NCBI GenBank assembly: GCA_011525745.1
Contig: WYBU01000103.1
Span: 1 to 39,790 of the forward strand
Reading direction: 5' to 3'
Origin: Planctomycetaceae bacterium
Lineage (GTDB): Bacteria; Planctomycetota; Phycisphaerae; UBA1845; UTPLA1
Length of the DNA stretch: 39,790 nt
In this document: positions 9,044 through 17,019 of the stretch, piece after piece
How positions within the stretch are numbered: the stretch's first letter is position 1
Layout: each line of letters starts with the position of its first letter
Translations under genes and position numbers: made by a program
The notes under the pieces: generated by a model
What the model saw: only the letters and a program-made list of their open reading frames with translations
What the model was told of the DNA's origin: nothing
Databases searched by the model: none

Positions 9044-9337
9044 GTGCTGCCGACAAGGCAAGAAATCAGCGCGATGCGGCGGGAAGCCTCGAAGGCCATG
9101 CGGACCGAATCGAAGTCGAGCGTGTCCGACGGCGGGCGGCGCCCACCGAATGATCGTCGCGTCGCCGCGCGCGTACGCGCCCATCGCCGGAAACGGATGA
9201 CGCGCGACGAGATGCAGCGCCTCGTCGAACGACGGCTCATGTTGATTCGGATGCTCCAGGAGCATTTCGATCTGACTCGAGCACAGGCGGAAGCGGTGGT
9301 TCGCGAGATTCGCGCGAGTTATTCGCATCTGATCTGA
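9044..9337 (+). CDS. Small hypothetical protein, Arg-rich with C-terminal helix
   Basis: A 97-residue frame starting at GTG 9044, with GGAGG at 9033-9037 correctly spaced, which decides the start. The first half is basic and probably disordered. The second half (from MTRDEMQRLVERRLMLI) looks like a well-formed amphipathic helical hairpin with heptad-like leucines, ending in AEAVVREIRASYSHLI. No family is recognised. It lies between the DUF2934 gene and the degenerate receiver gene on the same strand, so it may belong to the same regulon. Confidence 0.55.
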   Translation: MLPTRQEISAMRREASKAMRTESKSSVSDGGRRPPNDRRVAARVRAHRRKRMTRDEMQRLVERRLMLIRMLQEHFDLTRAQAEAVVREIRASYSHLI

Positions 9338-9435
9338 AACCAAGGTTGGCGGCGGTGTGCGTCGGCGAGAGTTGGGGGGAGCAACGAACGCCGACGCGCA
9401 TCCGTCGCCGGTCGTCAATGAACACGGGGGACGCC

Positions 9436-9879
9436 ATGGAAGAACCAAGCGTCATGGTCGTCGACGAGCATGCCCGGGATCGACAGTCGCTGGCCGCGGC
9501 GCTGGCGAACGTGGGATTCAAGGTGTGTACGTCTCCCGACGGGTTGCACGCCGTCATCTGCATCCTGCACGACCCGCCGGACTACCTGCTGGTGAACGAT
9601 GCAATCGGGGGCGTGGATCCGGTGACGATGTGCGAGATGCTGCGCAAGGACCGTCGCACGGCAACCTGCCGTATCGTTCTTTTGGTCCATGCCAACTCCC
9701 ACGCCTGCCTCCAGCGCTGTCGGGCGCTGGGCCTGAGGATGCTGCTCAAGGGTCCGCACTTCGTGGAGGACGCGGTTCTGACGCTGGTGGCGCTCGCCAA
9801 CGGTCGCTTCGGCGCCGGACGACCGCGCGTGCAACGCGCGCCGGCGGCTTTGCCGGTCGGAAGCCGGCGGAGCGGGTAG
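9436..9879 (+). CDS. Degenerate (pseudo-)receiver domain protein
   Basis: A 147-residue single-domain protein with the CheY-like pattern: SVMVVDEHARDRQSLAAAL gives the acidic pair (D10, E11) and RMLLKGPHF holds the conserved Lys (K105). In the phospho-acceptor strand, PDYLLVNDAIGG aligns with the usual PDLVLLDIMMPG, so the acceptor Asp position appears to be Asn54, with an Asp one residue later. The usual Pro of the MMPG turn is replaced by Gly. It is therefore probably not phosphorylated in the standard way and may act as a protein-interaction module. The start at 9436 has a GGGGG 5 nt upstream; an ATG at 9418 is possible. No output domain is present. Confidence 0.7.
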   Translation: MEEPSVMVVDEHARDRQSLAAALANVGFKVCTSPDGLHAVICILHDPPDYLLVNDAIGGVDPVTMCEMLRKDRRTATCRIVLLVHANSHACLQRCRALGLRMLLKGPHFVEDAVLTLVALANGRFGAGRPRVQRAPAALPVGSRRSG

Positions 9880-9984
9880 CCGCGATGCGTCGCCGTACAC
9901 GAGGTTCGACGGCCGGACCGCCGCGGCGGGCCTGGAAGTCATGTGCGCGACGCTTTCCTGCCGTAGCCGGTTAGGAGGACGAAC

Positions 9985-10230
9985 ATGATCGCGACGTCAA
10001 CTGAGCGGTTCAAGTCGGGCGACTCTTGTCCGGCCGCCGGCTCGTATGGTTTCGACGGATTCCTCGAGCATTCCTGCACGGAGGCGCCCGCGTCGGTTCG
10101 GGAAATGGAAATATGGCTGTTCCAGGGCAGCCGCTTTCCCTTTATCCACGGCATCCGGAAATGCTGCTTCTGGAAATCGCTCGATCGAGCGCCGTCTGGT
10201 GAAGATCGCTTCCGGCGAATGCCGCCGTAA
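9985..10230 (+). CDS. Small hypothetical protein
   Basis: An 81-residue frame preceded by a consensus AGGAGG (9973-9978) six bases before ATG 9985, the strongest ribosome binding site in this block. The sequence (starting MIATSTERFKSGDSC) shows no known domain, is mixed in composition and contains four Cys. It could be a genuine small protein of the signalling cluster, or a chance frame beside a real ribosome binding site. Confidence 0.35.
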   Translation: MIATSTERFKSGDSCPAAGSYGFDGFLEHSCTEAPASVREMEIWLFQGSRFPFIHGIRKCCFWKSLDRAPSGEDRFRRMPP

Positions 10231-10788
10231 CTTTGTGAAGCGTAACGAGTTGCGCGGTAGAGTCCGCTGTGAAGCTGGGAATCGATCGGCGAACCGCCGA
10301 TCCTTGCCGCGTTTTCAGTGCTGAAATCGCGGTCTTCAACGGCAACTGCCGATAAGTTCCCATCCTCGGTGCGGACCATTGTTTCGCGTGGCACGCGCTT
10401 GCAGCCCGCGTGACGTGAATCGACGCGTTTGCCTCCTTCATTCCCGACGGCGGGGGTACCGCGCCCTGTGATGCTCGCGCGCCTGCGGCGTCCCTGCCGA
10501 CCACGTCGTCTACCGTCACGGAGATGCGCGGGGGCACGCGCGAGGCGGTCCTTTTTTTCCTGTCATTGTGGCGCGAGTCCCAAGAGGCCGGATCGTTACG
10601 GCCCGATGCGCGTAATGGCGCCGATGATCGCTCGCAACCGTCCCGGGCACGCCAAGAGCAGTCGGATGTGGGGCGCCGTGATCCCGCGCGCAAATGGGGA
10701 TATTCCCCATAGCCGCACCGCCCGCCCTTCCGTTTCAATGGTATATAAAGGTGCCCGACCGCCGCTCGCAATCAACGTAAGAAGGTAA
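10231..10788. other. Intergenic region upstream of the MASE1 kinase
   Basis: No gene is supported over 558 bp. It holds a run of seven T after a GC-rich segment (near 10550), a perfect dyad (10694-10710) and an AT-rich TATATAAAG (10742-10750) that could be a -10 region for the kinase gene. Confidence 0.45.
10694..10710. promoter_or_regulatory. Perfect palindrome ATGGGGA-TAT-TCCCCAT, candidate operator
   Basis: Two 7-bp arms in perfect inverted symmetry around a 3-bp centre, 78 bp upstream of the kinase ATG at 10789 and about 30 bp upstream of a TATATAA sequence. The symmetry fits binding by a dimeric regulator such as a NarL-type protein, but NarL sites usually look different, so the binder is unknown. 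Confidence 0.5.
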
Positions 10789-13209
10789 ATGCCAGTCGCT
10801 TCGCTTACTTCGCCCCGGCCGTCGCTCCGCACGCTCGGTTTGATTGCGGCGCTGGCGGGAGTCTATTTCGCCACGGGGATATTCGGACTAAGTCATACTT
10901 ACCTGAATCAGAGCGTCACGCTGATCTGGCCGCCGACGGGAATCTCGCTGGCCGCTCTGATGTTGTGGGGACGACGCCTCTGGCCGGGAGTCGCGCTCGG
11001 CGCCTTCCTCGTCAACTACTACACGACCCCTTCGGTTCCTGTAGCGCTGGGCATCGCCGCCGGCAACTCCTGTGAAGCGCTGCTCGGCGCGTGGCTGGCC
11101 ATGCGCTATGCGGGTGGGGTTCGCGCGTTCGAGCGCCCCCAGACGGCCCTTCGATTCATGTTGTTTGCCGCCGTCGCGGCGACGATGACGTCTGCGTCGA
11201 TCGGTGTGACCAGCCTGTGGCTGGGCGGCCTTGCCCGGTGGAGCGATCTGGACCGCATTTGGCTGACGTGGTGGCTGGGGGACGGCGTCAGTGCGACGAT
11301 TGTGGCGCCGCTCCTGGTGATCTGGTTCACGTCGCCGCGACCCGGCTGGACGAACCGACAATGGTGCGAGGGGCTTTGCCTGCTGTCCGGCCTGCTGCTG
11401 GCGGGTCCGTTCATGTTCAGCGGCGGTATTTCGGCGCCGTTCGATCGCATTCTGCGCACGCTTGTGGTCTTGCCCGCCCTCCTGGTGGCGGCGTATCGGT
11501 TCGGACCGCACGGTTCGATCGTGGCGACGTTCGTGCTGTCCGCCCAGGCGGTCTGGGGGCTGTTGCACGGATTCGGCCCGTTCTACGTCGTCGATATGAA
11601 CCAGTCCCTGCTGTTGTTGCAGTCGTACACGGTGACGATCACGGTGACGAACCTGGTGCTGGCGGCGGCTGTGGCGGACCAGCGCCGCACCGCCGCGGTG
11701 CTGCGGGAGAGCGAAACGCGGCTTCAGGTGGCGCAGCAGGCGGCGCAGTGGGGCGTGTTTGACTACGACTACGCGAGCGGCCGGTACTACTGGACGCCGG
11801 AACTGGAGGCGCTCTACGGCCTGTCGCCCGGATCATTCGACGGCACGTGGGAGGGCTGGGCGCGGCGGATTCATCCGGAAGATCGCGACGCCGTTCAGCG
11901 CGAAATCGCGCGGGCGGTCGAAACGGGGGAGGTCGCGCACGACTTTCGCGCGTTGTGGAGCGACAACAGCGTGCGCTGGCTGTTCGTGCGGGCCAGATTG
12001 TTTCGCGACGTACGGGGCCGGCCGCTGCGCCTGCTGGGGGTGAGCGTGGACGTGACCGTGCGGCGGCAGGCAGAGGAATCGCTCCGCGCCAGCGAGGCGC
12101 GGTTTCGCACGATGGCGGATCACGCGCCGGTCATGATCTGGGAGAGCGGGACCGACAAGCGCTGCGCGTGGTTCAACAGGGTCTGGCTCGAATTCACCGG
12201 GCGGTCGATGGAGCAGGAACTCGGCGACGGCTGGGCCGAGGGGGTGCATCCGGACGACCTCGAACGCTGTCTTCGGACCTATGTGACGGCCTTCGACGCG
12301 CGGCAGGCGTTCGAGATGGACTATCGGCTCCGGCGCCACGACGGCGCGTGGCGCTGGGTCCTGGACCGCGGCGCTCCGCAGTTCGGACCGAACTCGGAGT
12401 TCGTCGGCTACATCGGTTCCTGCGCCGACATCACCGAGCGAAAACTCGCGGAGGCGGAGCGTGAAGCGATGCGCGGCGAGCTGGAAACGCGCGTGCTCGA
12501 GCGGACGGCACAACTGGCGACCACCTATCGCCGGCTTCAGGCCGAGGTGCGTGAGCGCGAACTGCTCGAAGCCGAAATCGCGCTGGCCATAGAGCGTGAA
12601 CAGTATCTGCTCAGCGCGCGGTTGCACGAAGGGCTGGGACAGACGCTGGCGGGGATGAGCTTCGATGTGTCGGGGCTGATCGCGAAAGTGCAGGCAGTCG
12701 CGCCCGTCCAGGTCCCGCAAGCGAAGGCGATTCAATCGAGAATCCAGCAATGCGTGGAGCAGGTCCGGGCAATCGCGCGCGAGCTGGCGCCGGTGGAGCT
12801 GAGGAATTTCGGTCTGGCGGTCGCGCTCGAAGAAATCGCCCGCGGCGCCGAGCAGTCGTCCGGCGTCCGCTGCACGGTCCATGCCGACGAATCAACCCCG
12901 TTCTCCGAAAACGCGGCGGTCGCCGCCCAGTTGTACCGCGTCGCGCAGGAGGCCGTCCGCAATTCCATCCGCCACGCCGAACCGAAACGCATCGACATCG
13001 AATTGGCCCGCCACGATCACCAGCTCGTGCTGCGCGTCCGCGACGACGGCGTCGGTCTGCCCACGACCGCGGAGCGGACGCGCGGCCTGGGGATGCAGAT
13101 CATGCGCTATCGCATGAAGCTGATCGGCGGATCGCTCGACGTCCGCAACGATGCCCACGGCGGCGCCGTCGTGACCTGTACGGCGCCGATCGGCAACGCC
13201 GACACATGA
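10789..13209 (+). CDS. MASE1-PAS-PAS hybrid membrane sensor histidine kinase (HisKA_3 type)
   Basis: An 806-residue membrane kinase. Residues 1 to about 300 form a MASE1 sensor with about eight helices, including the characteristic SVTLIWPPTGISLAAL and LTWWLGDGVSATIVAPLL segments. Two PAS_3-like domains follow (about 305-425, ending DVTVRRQAEESL; about 430-555, ending DITERKLAEAE). Next come a coiled coil, then HisKA_3 with His613 in SARLHEGLGQTLAG, and HATPase_c with AQEAVRNSIRHAEP (about 719), RDDGVGLP (about 751) and GLGMQIMRYRMK. The ATG at 10789 has AAGGT a few bases upstream. No response regulator is adjacent downstream, so it is an orphan or shares the regulator at 6602. Its kinase core closely resembles that of 5005-6639. 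Confidence 0.92.
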   Translation: MPVASLTSPRPSLRTLGLIAALAGVYFATGIFGLSHTYLNQSVTLIWPPTGISLAALMLWGRRLWPGVALGAFLVNYYTTPSVPVALGIAAGNSCEALLGAWLAMRYAGGVRAFERPQTALRFMLFAAVAATMTSASIGVTSLWLGGLARWSDLDRIWLTWWLGDGVSATIVAPLLVIWFTSPRPGWTNRQWCEGLCLLSGLLLAGPFMFSGGISAPFDRILRTLVVLPALLVAAYRFGPHGSIVATFVLSAQAVWGLLHGFGPFYVVDMNQSLLLLQSYTVTITVTNLVLAAAVADQRRTAAVLRESETRLQVAQQAAQWGVFDYDYASGRYYWTPELEALYGLSPGSFDGTWEGWARRIHPEDRDAVQREIARAVETGEVAHDFRALWSDNSVRWLFVRARLFRDVRGRPLRLLGVSVDVTVRRQAEESLRASEARFRTMADHAPVMIWESGTDKRCAWFNRVWLEFTGRSMEQELGDGWAEGVHPDDLERCLRTYVTAFDARQAFEMDYRLRRHDGAWRWVLDRGAPQFGPNSEFVGYIGSCADITERKLAEAEREAMRGELETRVLERTAQLATTYRRLQAEVRERELLEAEIALAIEREQYLLSARLHEGLGQTLAGMSFDVSGLIAKVQAVAPVQVPQAKAIQSRIQQCVEQVRAIARELAPVELRNFGLAVALEEIARGAEQSSGVRCTVHADESTPFSENAAVAAQLYRVAQEAVRNSIRHAEPKRIDIELARHDHQLVLRVRDDGVGLPTTAERTRGLGMQIMRYRMKLIGGSLDVRNDAHGGAVVTCTAPIGNADT

Positions 13210-13753
13210 TCGCCCGGCCGCGCTCTCGCGCCGCCGCAGGGTCCGCCGTGCGGACCCATTCGCGTGGCACGGGTTTCCAGCCCGTGTATGTCCCAACCGC
13301 AAGCGCCAGCGCTGCGGTCGTTCGCGTGGCACGGGCTTGCAGCCCGTGCGAATCCGAGCCGCGAAGCGTCAGCGAGCGGGTTCCGCACGCCATGAACGAG
13401 ATGCATCGTCCTGTCGCGCGTGTACGCACAATGCCTGACGGCGCGCTCAGCGGCGGCTACGAAAGCCAAACGCGGCGCGCTGCCCTCAACCGCCCGATCC
13501 CGCTCGCTGACGCTTCGCGGCTCTGAAACACCAGCGCTGGCGCTTGGGACTCCGATCAATCACGGCACAATCGCCGGGCGCCTCGTCGCGCGGCACGCTT
13601 GTGGCCCGCATTCCGTCACCCCCGCGAAGGCGGGGGTCCAATCCACCGCGTGGCACGGGCTTGCAGCCCGTGTTGAGCCTGATTACACATGCACAAGTCC
13701 ATTCATGGAGGCAGAATCAACCGCACCGTAGCCGCGTCGGGAGTCTTTTTCAG
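13210..13753. repeat. Nest of dispersed palindromic repeats between genes
   Basis: No gene is supported in these 544 bp. The stretch holds a GGTCCGCCGTGCGGACC palindrome (13239-13257) and copies of the CGTGGCACGGGCTTGCAGCC family at 13262-13289, 13324-13353 and 13649-13672, with a decayed copy at 13590-13611. It also holds a CCCCCGC-GAAG-GCGGGGG hairpin (13618-13638). A perfect 25-bp inverted repeat has arms at 13356-13380 and 13499-13523 (core GCGAAGCGTCAGCGAGC), flanked by inverted CAAGCGCCAGCGCTG-like units. Confidence 0.85.
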
Positions 13754-15949
13754 ATGATGAATATCGTATTTTTGGCCGTCTTGGCGGCTCACTCGGCGCT
13801 GCCTGCGCCGACGGACGATCCACTGTGCGCGGCGCTGGAGCAAGCCGGGATTTCGCGCGAACGAATCCGCATCGCACGCGCCGATCTCGACCGGCTGACC
13901 AACCGCGCCGCGCCCGGCGGTGTGCTGGCGTTCCTCTTCGACGAGCCGTTCCAGACCAAGTGGTTCATGCAGCACGTGCGCGACGAGCTGCTCGCCGATC
14001 TGGCCGCTGCGACCGAGCTGCGACTGGAATCGCCGTTCTGGACCGGAATCCCCGGCCTGCCCGAGTCGGCGACGATATCGGGTTCGCCGCTGGGCGCCGC
14101 CGAGGCGATCAGCCGGCTGTCGCGCTGGGGCGATCGCGTCGTGCGGCGCACGCTGCTGGGAAATCCGGTGGCGAGCGACATGGAGCGGGCCGCGAAACCC
14201 GAGGCGCTGGCCGAGGCGATCGCCGCGCTGCACGCACGGGCTGGCGCGAACTTGAACGAGTCGCAACGCGCGGAACTGACCCGACGAGCGGCACGCCTGC
14301 CGCTCCGCGCGCAGCGCGCTGCGGCCCTTGTGCTGCTCGTCGCCGATCGAACCGTGACCGCGCGCGATCGCGCGATTCGCAAACTCGACCGCGCCGCCCT
14401 GAGCGACGCGTCGCGACTGAACGAAACGTTGTCGTTCGACACGAGCGAGGAGTCGGCGGCCGACCGCGACCGGCTCGAGGCGTTTGAACTCGGACATCTC
14501 TTATCCTCATCTCAGGAGCTGGCCGCCGCGGCGCATCTGGCGGCGAAACTGCTCGTGCTGTCGGCGCGTCCGCATCAGGCGCCGCCGCGCGGCGAGCTGT
14601 TTCGCTGGGACACGCCCTGTGGCCGCGTGCTCATCAACGGCAACGGCGCCGACGTGATTCGCGACGATGGCCCGTATCTGCTGATCATCGATCTCGGCGG
14701 GAACGACACCTATCACGCCGGCGGGGCCGCATGCGGCCTGGACAATCCCGTGTCGGTGCTGATCGATGTCGCCGGCGACGATCGCTACATGACGCGCGAC
14801 AAGGCGCCGGCGACAGGCACGACCCGCGCGCCGACCACCCAGCCGCGTAACGACGCCGCACCCGCCCTTTCCACTTCGCGACCGACCGACGGCGCGCAGG
14901 CGATTCCCTGCGCCTTCGGCGCGGGCATCTTGGGCGTCGGCATCCTGATCGACTGTGCCGGAAACGACGCGTACGACGTGCGCGAGTGCGGCCAGGGATT
15001 CGGCCTGTTCGGCGTCGGCCTGCTCGACGACTGGGCGGGGGACGATTCGTACTCGGCCGTCTCCGAATCGCAGGCCGCCGGCGTCGCCGGGATGGGCCTG
15101 CTGATCGACCGCGGAGGGAACGACGCATACCGCAGCTTCACGGCGTCGCAGGCGTTCGCCGGCGTCTCCGGCATGGCGGCGCTGATCGACCTCGCCGGCG
15201 ACGATCGCTACCTGGCAGAAGACACCGAAATTCGCTTCGCCTCGGCCCAGTCGCCGCAGCACAACAACTCGATGTGTCAGGGCGCCGCCGTCGGCCTGCG
15301 GGCGGATTACCTCGATGGTTACAGCCTGCCCGGCGGCGTGGCGATTCTGCTCGACGCTGCCGGAGACGACGACTACTCGTGCGGCGTCTTCGGCCAGGGA
15401 ACCGGCTACTGGCTGGGCGCCGGCTTTCTGATCGATGCCGCCGGCAACGACAAGTACGCGGGCGTCTGGTACGTGCAGGGGGCGGCGGCGCATTTCGCGC
15501 TGGGCGCGCTGCTCGACGAAAGCGGCGACGACTCCTACACCGCCACGATGGCGACCAGCCAGGGAACAGGACACGATCTGTCGCTTGGCTTCCTGGCCGA
15601 CCTTTCGGGTAACGACGTGTACCGCGCGGCCGGCCTGACCATGGGATCGGGCAACGAGGGCGGCATCGGCATCGCAATCGACGCCGCCGGCGATGATCGC
15701 TACGAAACGCCGGCGGAAGCCTCGCTGGGCTGGGTCAACGCCCCCACCGGCGTGCGGGCAACCATGCCCACGGTCGGCCTCTTCCTCGACGCCGGCGGGC
15801 GCGACACCTATTCGCAACCCTTCGCCGGCGATGGACGGCGCTGGGGCGCCGCCCCCGACCGTTCGGCCGACCGCCTGCCCGGCCACCGCTTTGCGTTGGG
15901 CCTTGATTGTGAGATTGACGTTCAAAACCTCTGGCCCCGCGCTCGTTGA
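13754..15949 (+). CDS. Secreted protein with twelve Asp-rich GDDxY repeats (unknown family)
   Basis: A 731-residue protein with a likely signal peptide (MMNIVFLAVLAAHSALPAP). Residues about 20-290 are helical and rich in Ala, Arg and Leu. From about residue 310 to 715 there are twelve repeats, mostly 23-35 residues apart, with the pattern G-hydrophobic-L-I-D-x-A-G-[D/N]-D-x-Y followed by QGxG-like glycine turns. Examples are GILIDCAGNDAYDV, GLLIDRGGNDAYRS and GFLIDAAGNDKYAG. One unit is interrupted by a Thr/Pro-rich linker of about 30 residues. The pattern suggests a right-handed beta-solenoid with stacked Asp and Tyr ladders, perhaps binding Ca2+ through DxxGxD. I do not recognise a named family and propose no enzyme activity. 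The ATG at 13754 (or 13757) is chosen for the signal peptide; there is no strong ribosome binding site. Confidence 0.75.
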   Translation: MMNIVFLAVLAAHSALPAPTDDPLCAALEQAGISRERIRIARADLDRLTNRAAPGGVLAFLFDEPFQTKWFMQHVRDELLADLAAATELRLESPFWTGIPGLPESATISGSPLGAAEAISRLSRWGDRVVRRTLLGNPVASDMERAAKPEALAEAIAALHARAGANLNESQRAELTRRAARLPLRAQRAAALVLLVADRTVTARDRAIRKLDRAALSDASRLNETLSFDTSEESAADRDRLEAFELGHLLSSSQELAAAAHLAAKLLVLSARPHQAPPRGELFRWDTPCGRVLINGNGADVIRDDGPYLLIIDLGGNDTYHAGGAACGLDNPVSVLIDVAGDDRYMTRDKAPATGTTRAPTTQPRNDAAPALSTSRPTDGAQAIPCAFGAGILGVGILIDCAGNDAYDVRECGQGFGLFGVGLLDDWAGDDSYSAVSESQAAGVAGMGLLIDRGGNDAYRSFTASQAFAGVSGMAALIDLAGDDRYLAEDTEIRFASAQSPQHNNSMCQGAAVGLRADYLDGYSLPGGVAILLDAAGDDDYSCGVFGQGTGYWLGAGFLIDAAGNDKYAGVWYVQGAAAHFALGALLDESGDDSYTATMATSQGTGHDLSLGFLADLSGNDVYRAAGLTMGSGNEGGIGIAIDAAGDDRYETPAEASLGWVNAPTGVRATMPTVGLFLDAGGRDTYSQPFAGDGRRWGAAPDRSADRLPGHRFALGLDCEIDVQNLWPRAR

Positions 15950-16013
15950 CCCCGTTATTCAGCCTGTGAGAGCCGTTTTCATCCTTTCCGTCATTTACGT
16001 CCTATATCGGTTA

Positions 16014-16042
16014 TTGACATATGTCAAACCACGTGCTATGCT
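16014..16042 (+). promoter_or_regulatory. Sigma70-type promoter with overlapping palindromic operator for the toxin-antitoxin genes
   Basis: TTGACA (16014-16019) and TATGCT (16037-16042) are separated by exactly 17 bp, one of the best promoters in the window, 47 bp upstream of the toxin ATG. The -35 box is the left half of a perfect 14-bp palindrome, TTGACATATGTCAA (16014-16027). A bound repressor there would block RNA polymerase. The HTH antitoxin encoded downstream is the obvious candidate, giving classical autoregulation. A CACGTG palindrome lies within the spacer. Confidence 0.75.
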
Positions 16043-16088
16043 GTAATGACGCTTGAGAGTCTTGGCATGGTTCGGTATCATCCGCACC

Positions 16089-16493
16089 ATGCCCCCGGCC
16101 AGCGATGAAGTGTGCAGGCTGTTGCGTCGCGTCTTCGCGGATACGGCCTCGAATGTCGTCGAATTCACCCGTACAGCGCGGGGCGTCGGCCATCGCTGCG
16201 ACGAAGGACTGGTGGCGCTGCTTCCGGACATGACTTTCGACCAAGCTCGCGACGCACTCAAACGGGCAATCGTCCATTTCCTAGATGAGGGTGGAAAGCC
16301 GAACGAGACGCACGAACTCGGCGACCCTGAAATGAAGCTTGACCCCGCGACGTTTTATGAGTTCCGCCTTACGTGCGAGGGCCGAGCGCTTTACGTCAAG
16401 GTCAAACTCGACGATACCGACCCCGATGAACCGACCGCCCAAGTGGTCAGCGTGAAGAGGGACGACAGCAAGGGCGGGGGGCAGCATGGCTAA
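16089..16493 (+). CDS. Putative toxin of an MqsRA-like toxin-antitoxin module
   Basis: A 134-residue protein directly upstream of, and overlapping by 8 bp, an MqsA-like antitoxin gene. The central part (LLPDMTFDQARDALKRAIVH) and the C-terminal strand pair (ATFYEFRLTCEGRALYVKVK, then TAQVVSVKRDD) fit the small alpha/beta RelE-like fold of MqsR toxins, which are ribosome-dependent or free mRNA endonucleases. Direct similarity to E. coli MqsR is weak and I cannot point to catalytic residues, so the call leans on gene order (toxin first, as in mqsRA). The ATG at 16089 is preferred over a TTG at 16053 because the latter lies almost on the predicted transcription start. Confidence 0.55.
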   Translation: MPPASDEVCRLLRRVFADTASNVVEFTRTARGVGHRCDEGLVALLPDMTFDQARDALKRAIVHFLDEGGKPNETHELGDPEMKLDPATFYEFRLTCEGRALYVKVKLDDTDPDEPTAQVVSVKRDDSKGGGQHG

Positions 16494-16992
16494 ACCGATC
16501 GAAGAACGACGCTGTCATGTCTGCGGCCAGCACTCGCGGCGACGCGAGAAACGTCCTTTCCAATACGAAATCAGCCACGACGGCCGTCCGCCGGTGACGA
16601 TTCGCATTCCTGATCTCGATGTGATCGTCTGCGCTAATCCGAATTGCCGGCCGGAGAATCCTGATGACACCGTCATCGAGGACGACGACGCCGCCCATCG
16701 CATCACGATCGAAACCTACCGCCAGCTCGGCCTGCTGACGCCGGACGAGATACGCACGCAGCGCGAGGCGCTGGGCCTGACGCAGCAACAGATGCAGGAG
16801 CTGATGGGCCTCGGCGGCAACACGCTCTCGCGCTGGGAGCAGGCGCGCGTCTATCAATCGCGCGCAATGGACCGATTCCTGCGAGTATTCTTTACCAGCG
16901 CACAGGTGCGAGAAATACTGAATCGCGGGGCATCGACAGGCAGCGAGCCAGCCGAATCGAAAGTGACTCCAGCAACGGCAATGTCCGAGTAA
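16486..16992 (+). CDS. MqsA/YgiT-type zinc-finger HTH antitoxin
   Basis: A 168-residue protein. The N-terminal zinc-binding domain has two Cys pairs, CHVC (residues 9-12) and CANPNC (about 46-51), as in MqsA and YgiT-type antitoxins. The C-terminal part is an XRE-like helix-turn-helix: LTPDEIRTQREALGLTQQQM, then GGNTLSRWEQARVYQSRAMD, the typical antitoxin DNA-binding pattern. It would neutralise the upstream protein and bind the palindrome at 16014-16027. The ATG overlaps the end of the toxin gene (ATGGCTAA), so translation is coupled. The tail after about residue 150 is Ser/Thr/Pro-rich and likely disordered. Confidence 0.85.
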   Translation: MAKPIEERRCHVCGQHSRRREKRPFQYEISHDGRPPVTIRIPDLDVIVCANPNCRPENPDDTVIEDDDAAHRITIETYRQLGLLTPDEIRTQREALGLTQQQMQELMGLGGNTLSRWEQARVYQSRAMDRFLRVFFTSAQVREILNRGASTGSEPAESKVTPATAMSE

Positions 16993-17019
16993 TCTGCGGC
17001 GTCGCTCCGCTCCCTCCCC

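Noticed and set aside
9885..9974. A 29-residue Arg-rich frame before the 9985 gene
   Set aside because: No ribosome binding site and only Arg-rich composition; too short to support.
10526..10556. Terminator with a T7 run near 10550
   Set aside because: The nearest GC-rich stem (GCGCG/CGCGC) is about 10 nt away from the T run, so it does not form a standard intrinsic terminator.
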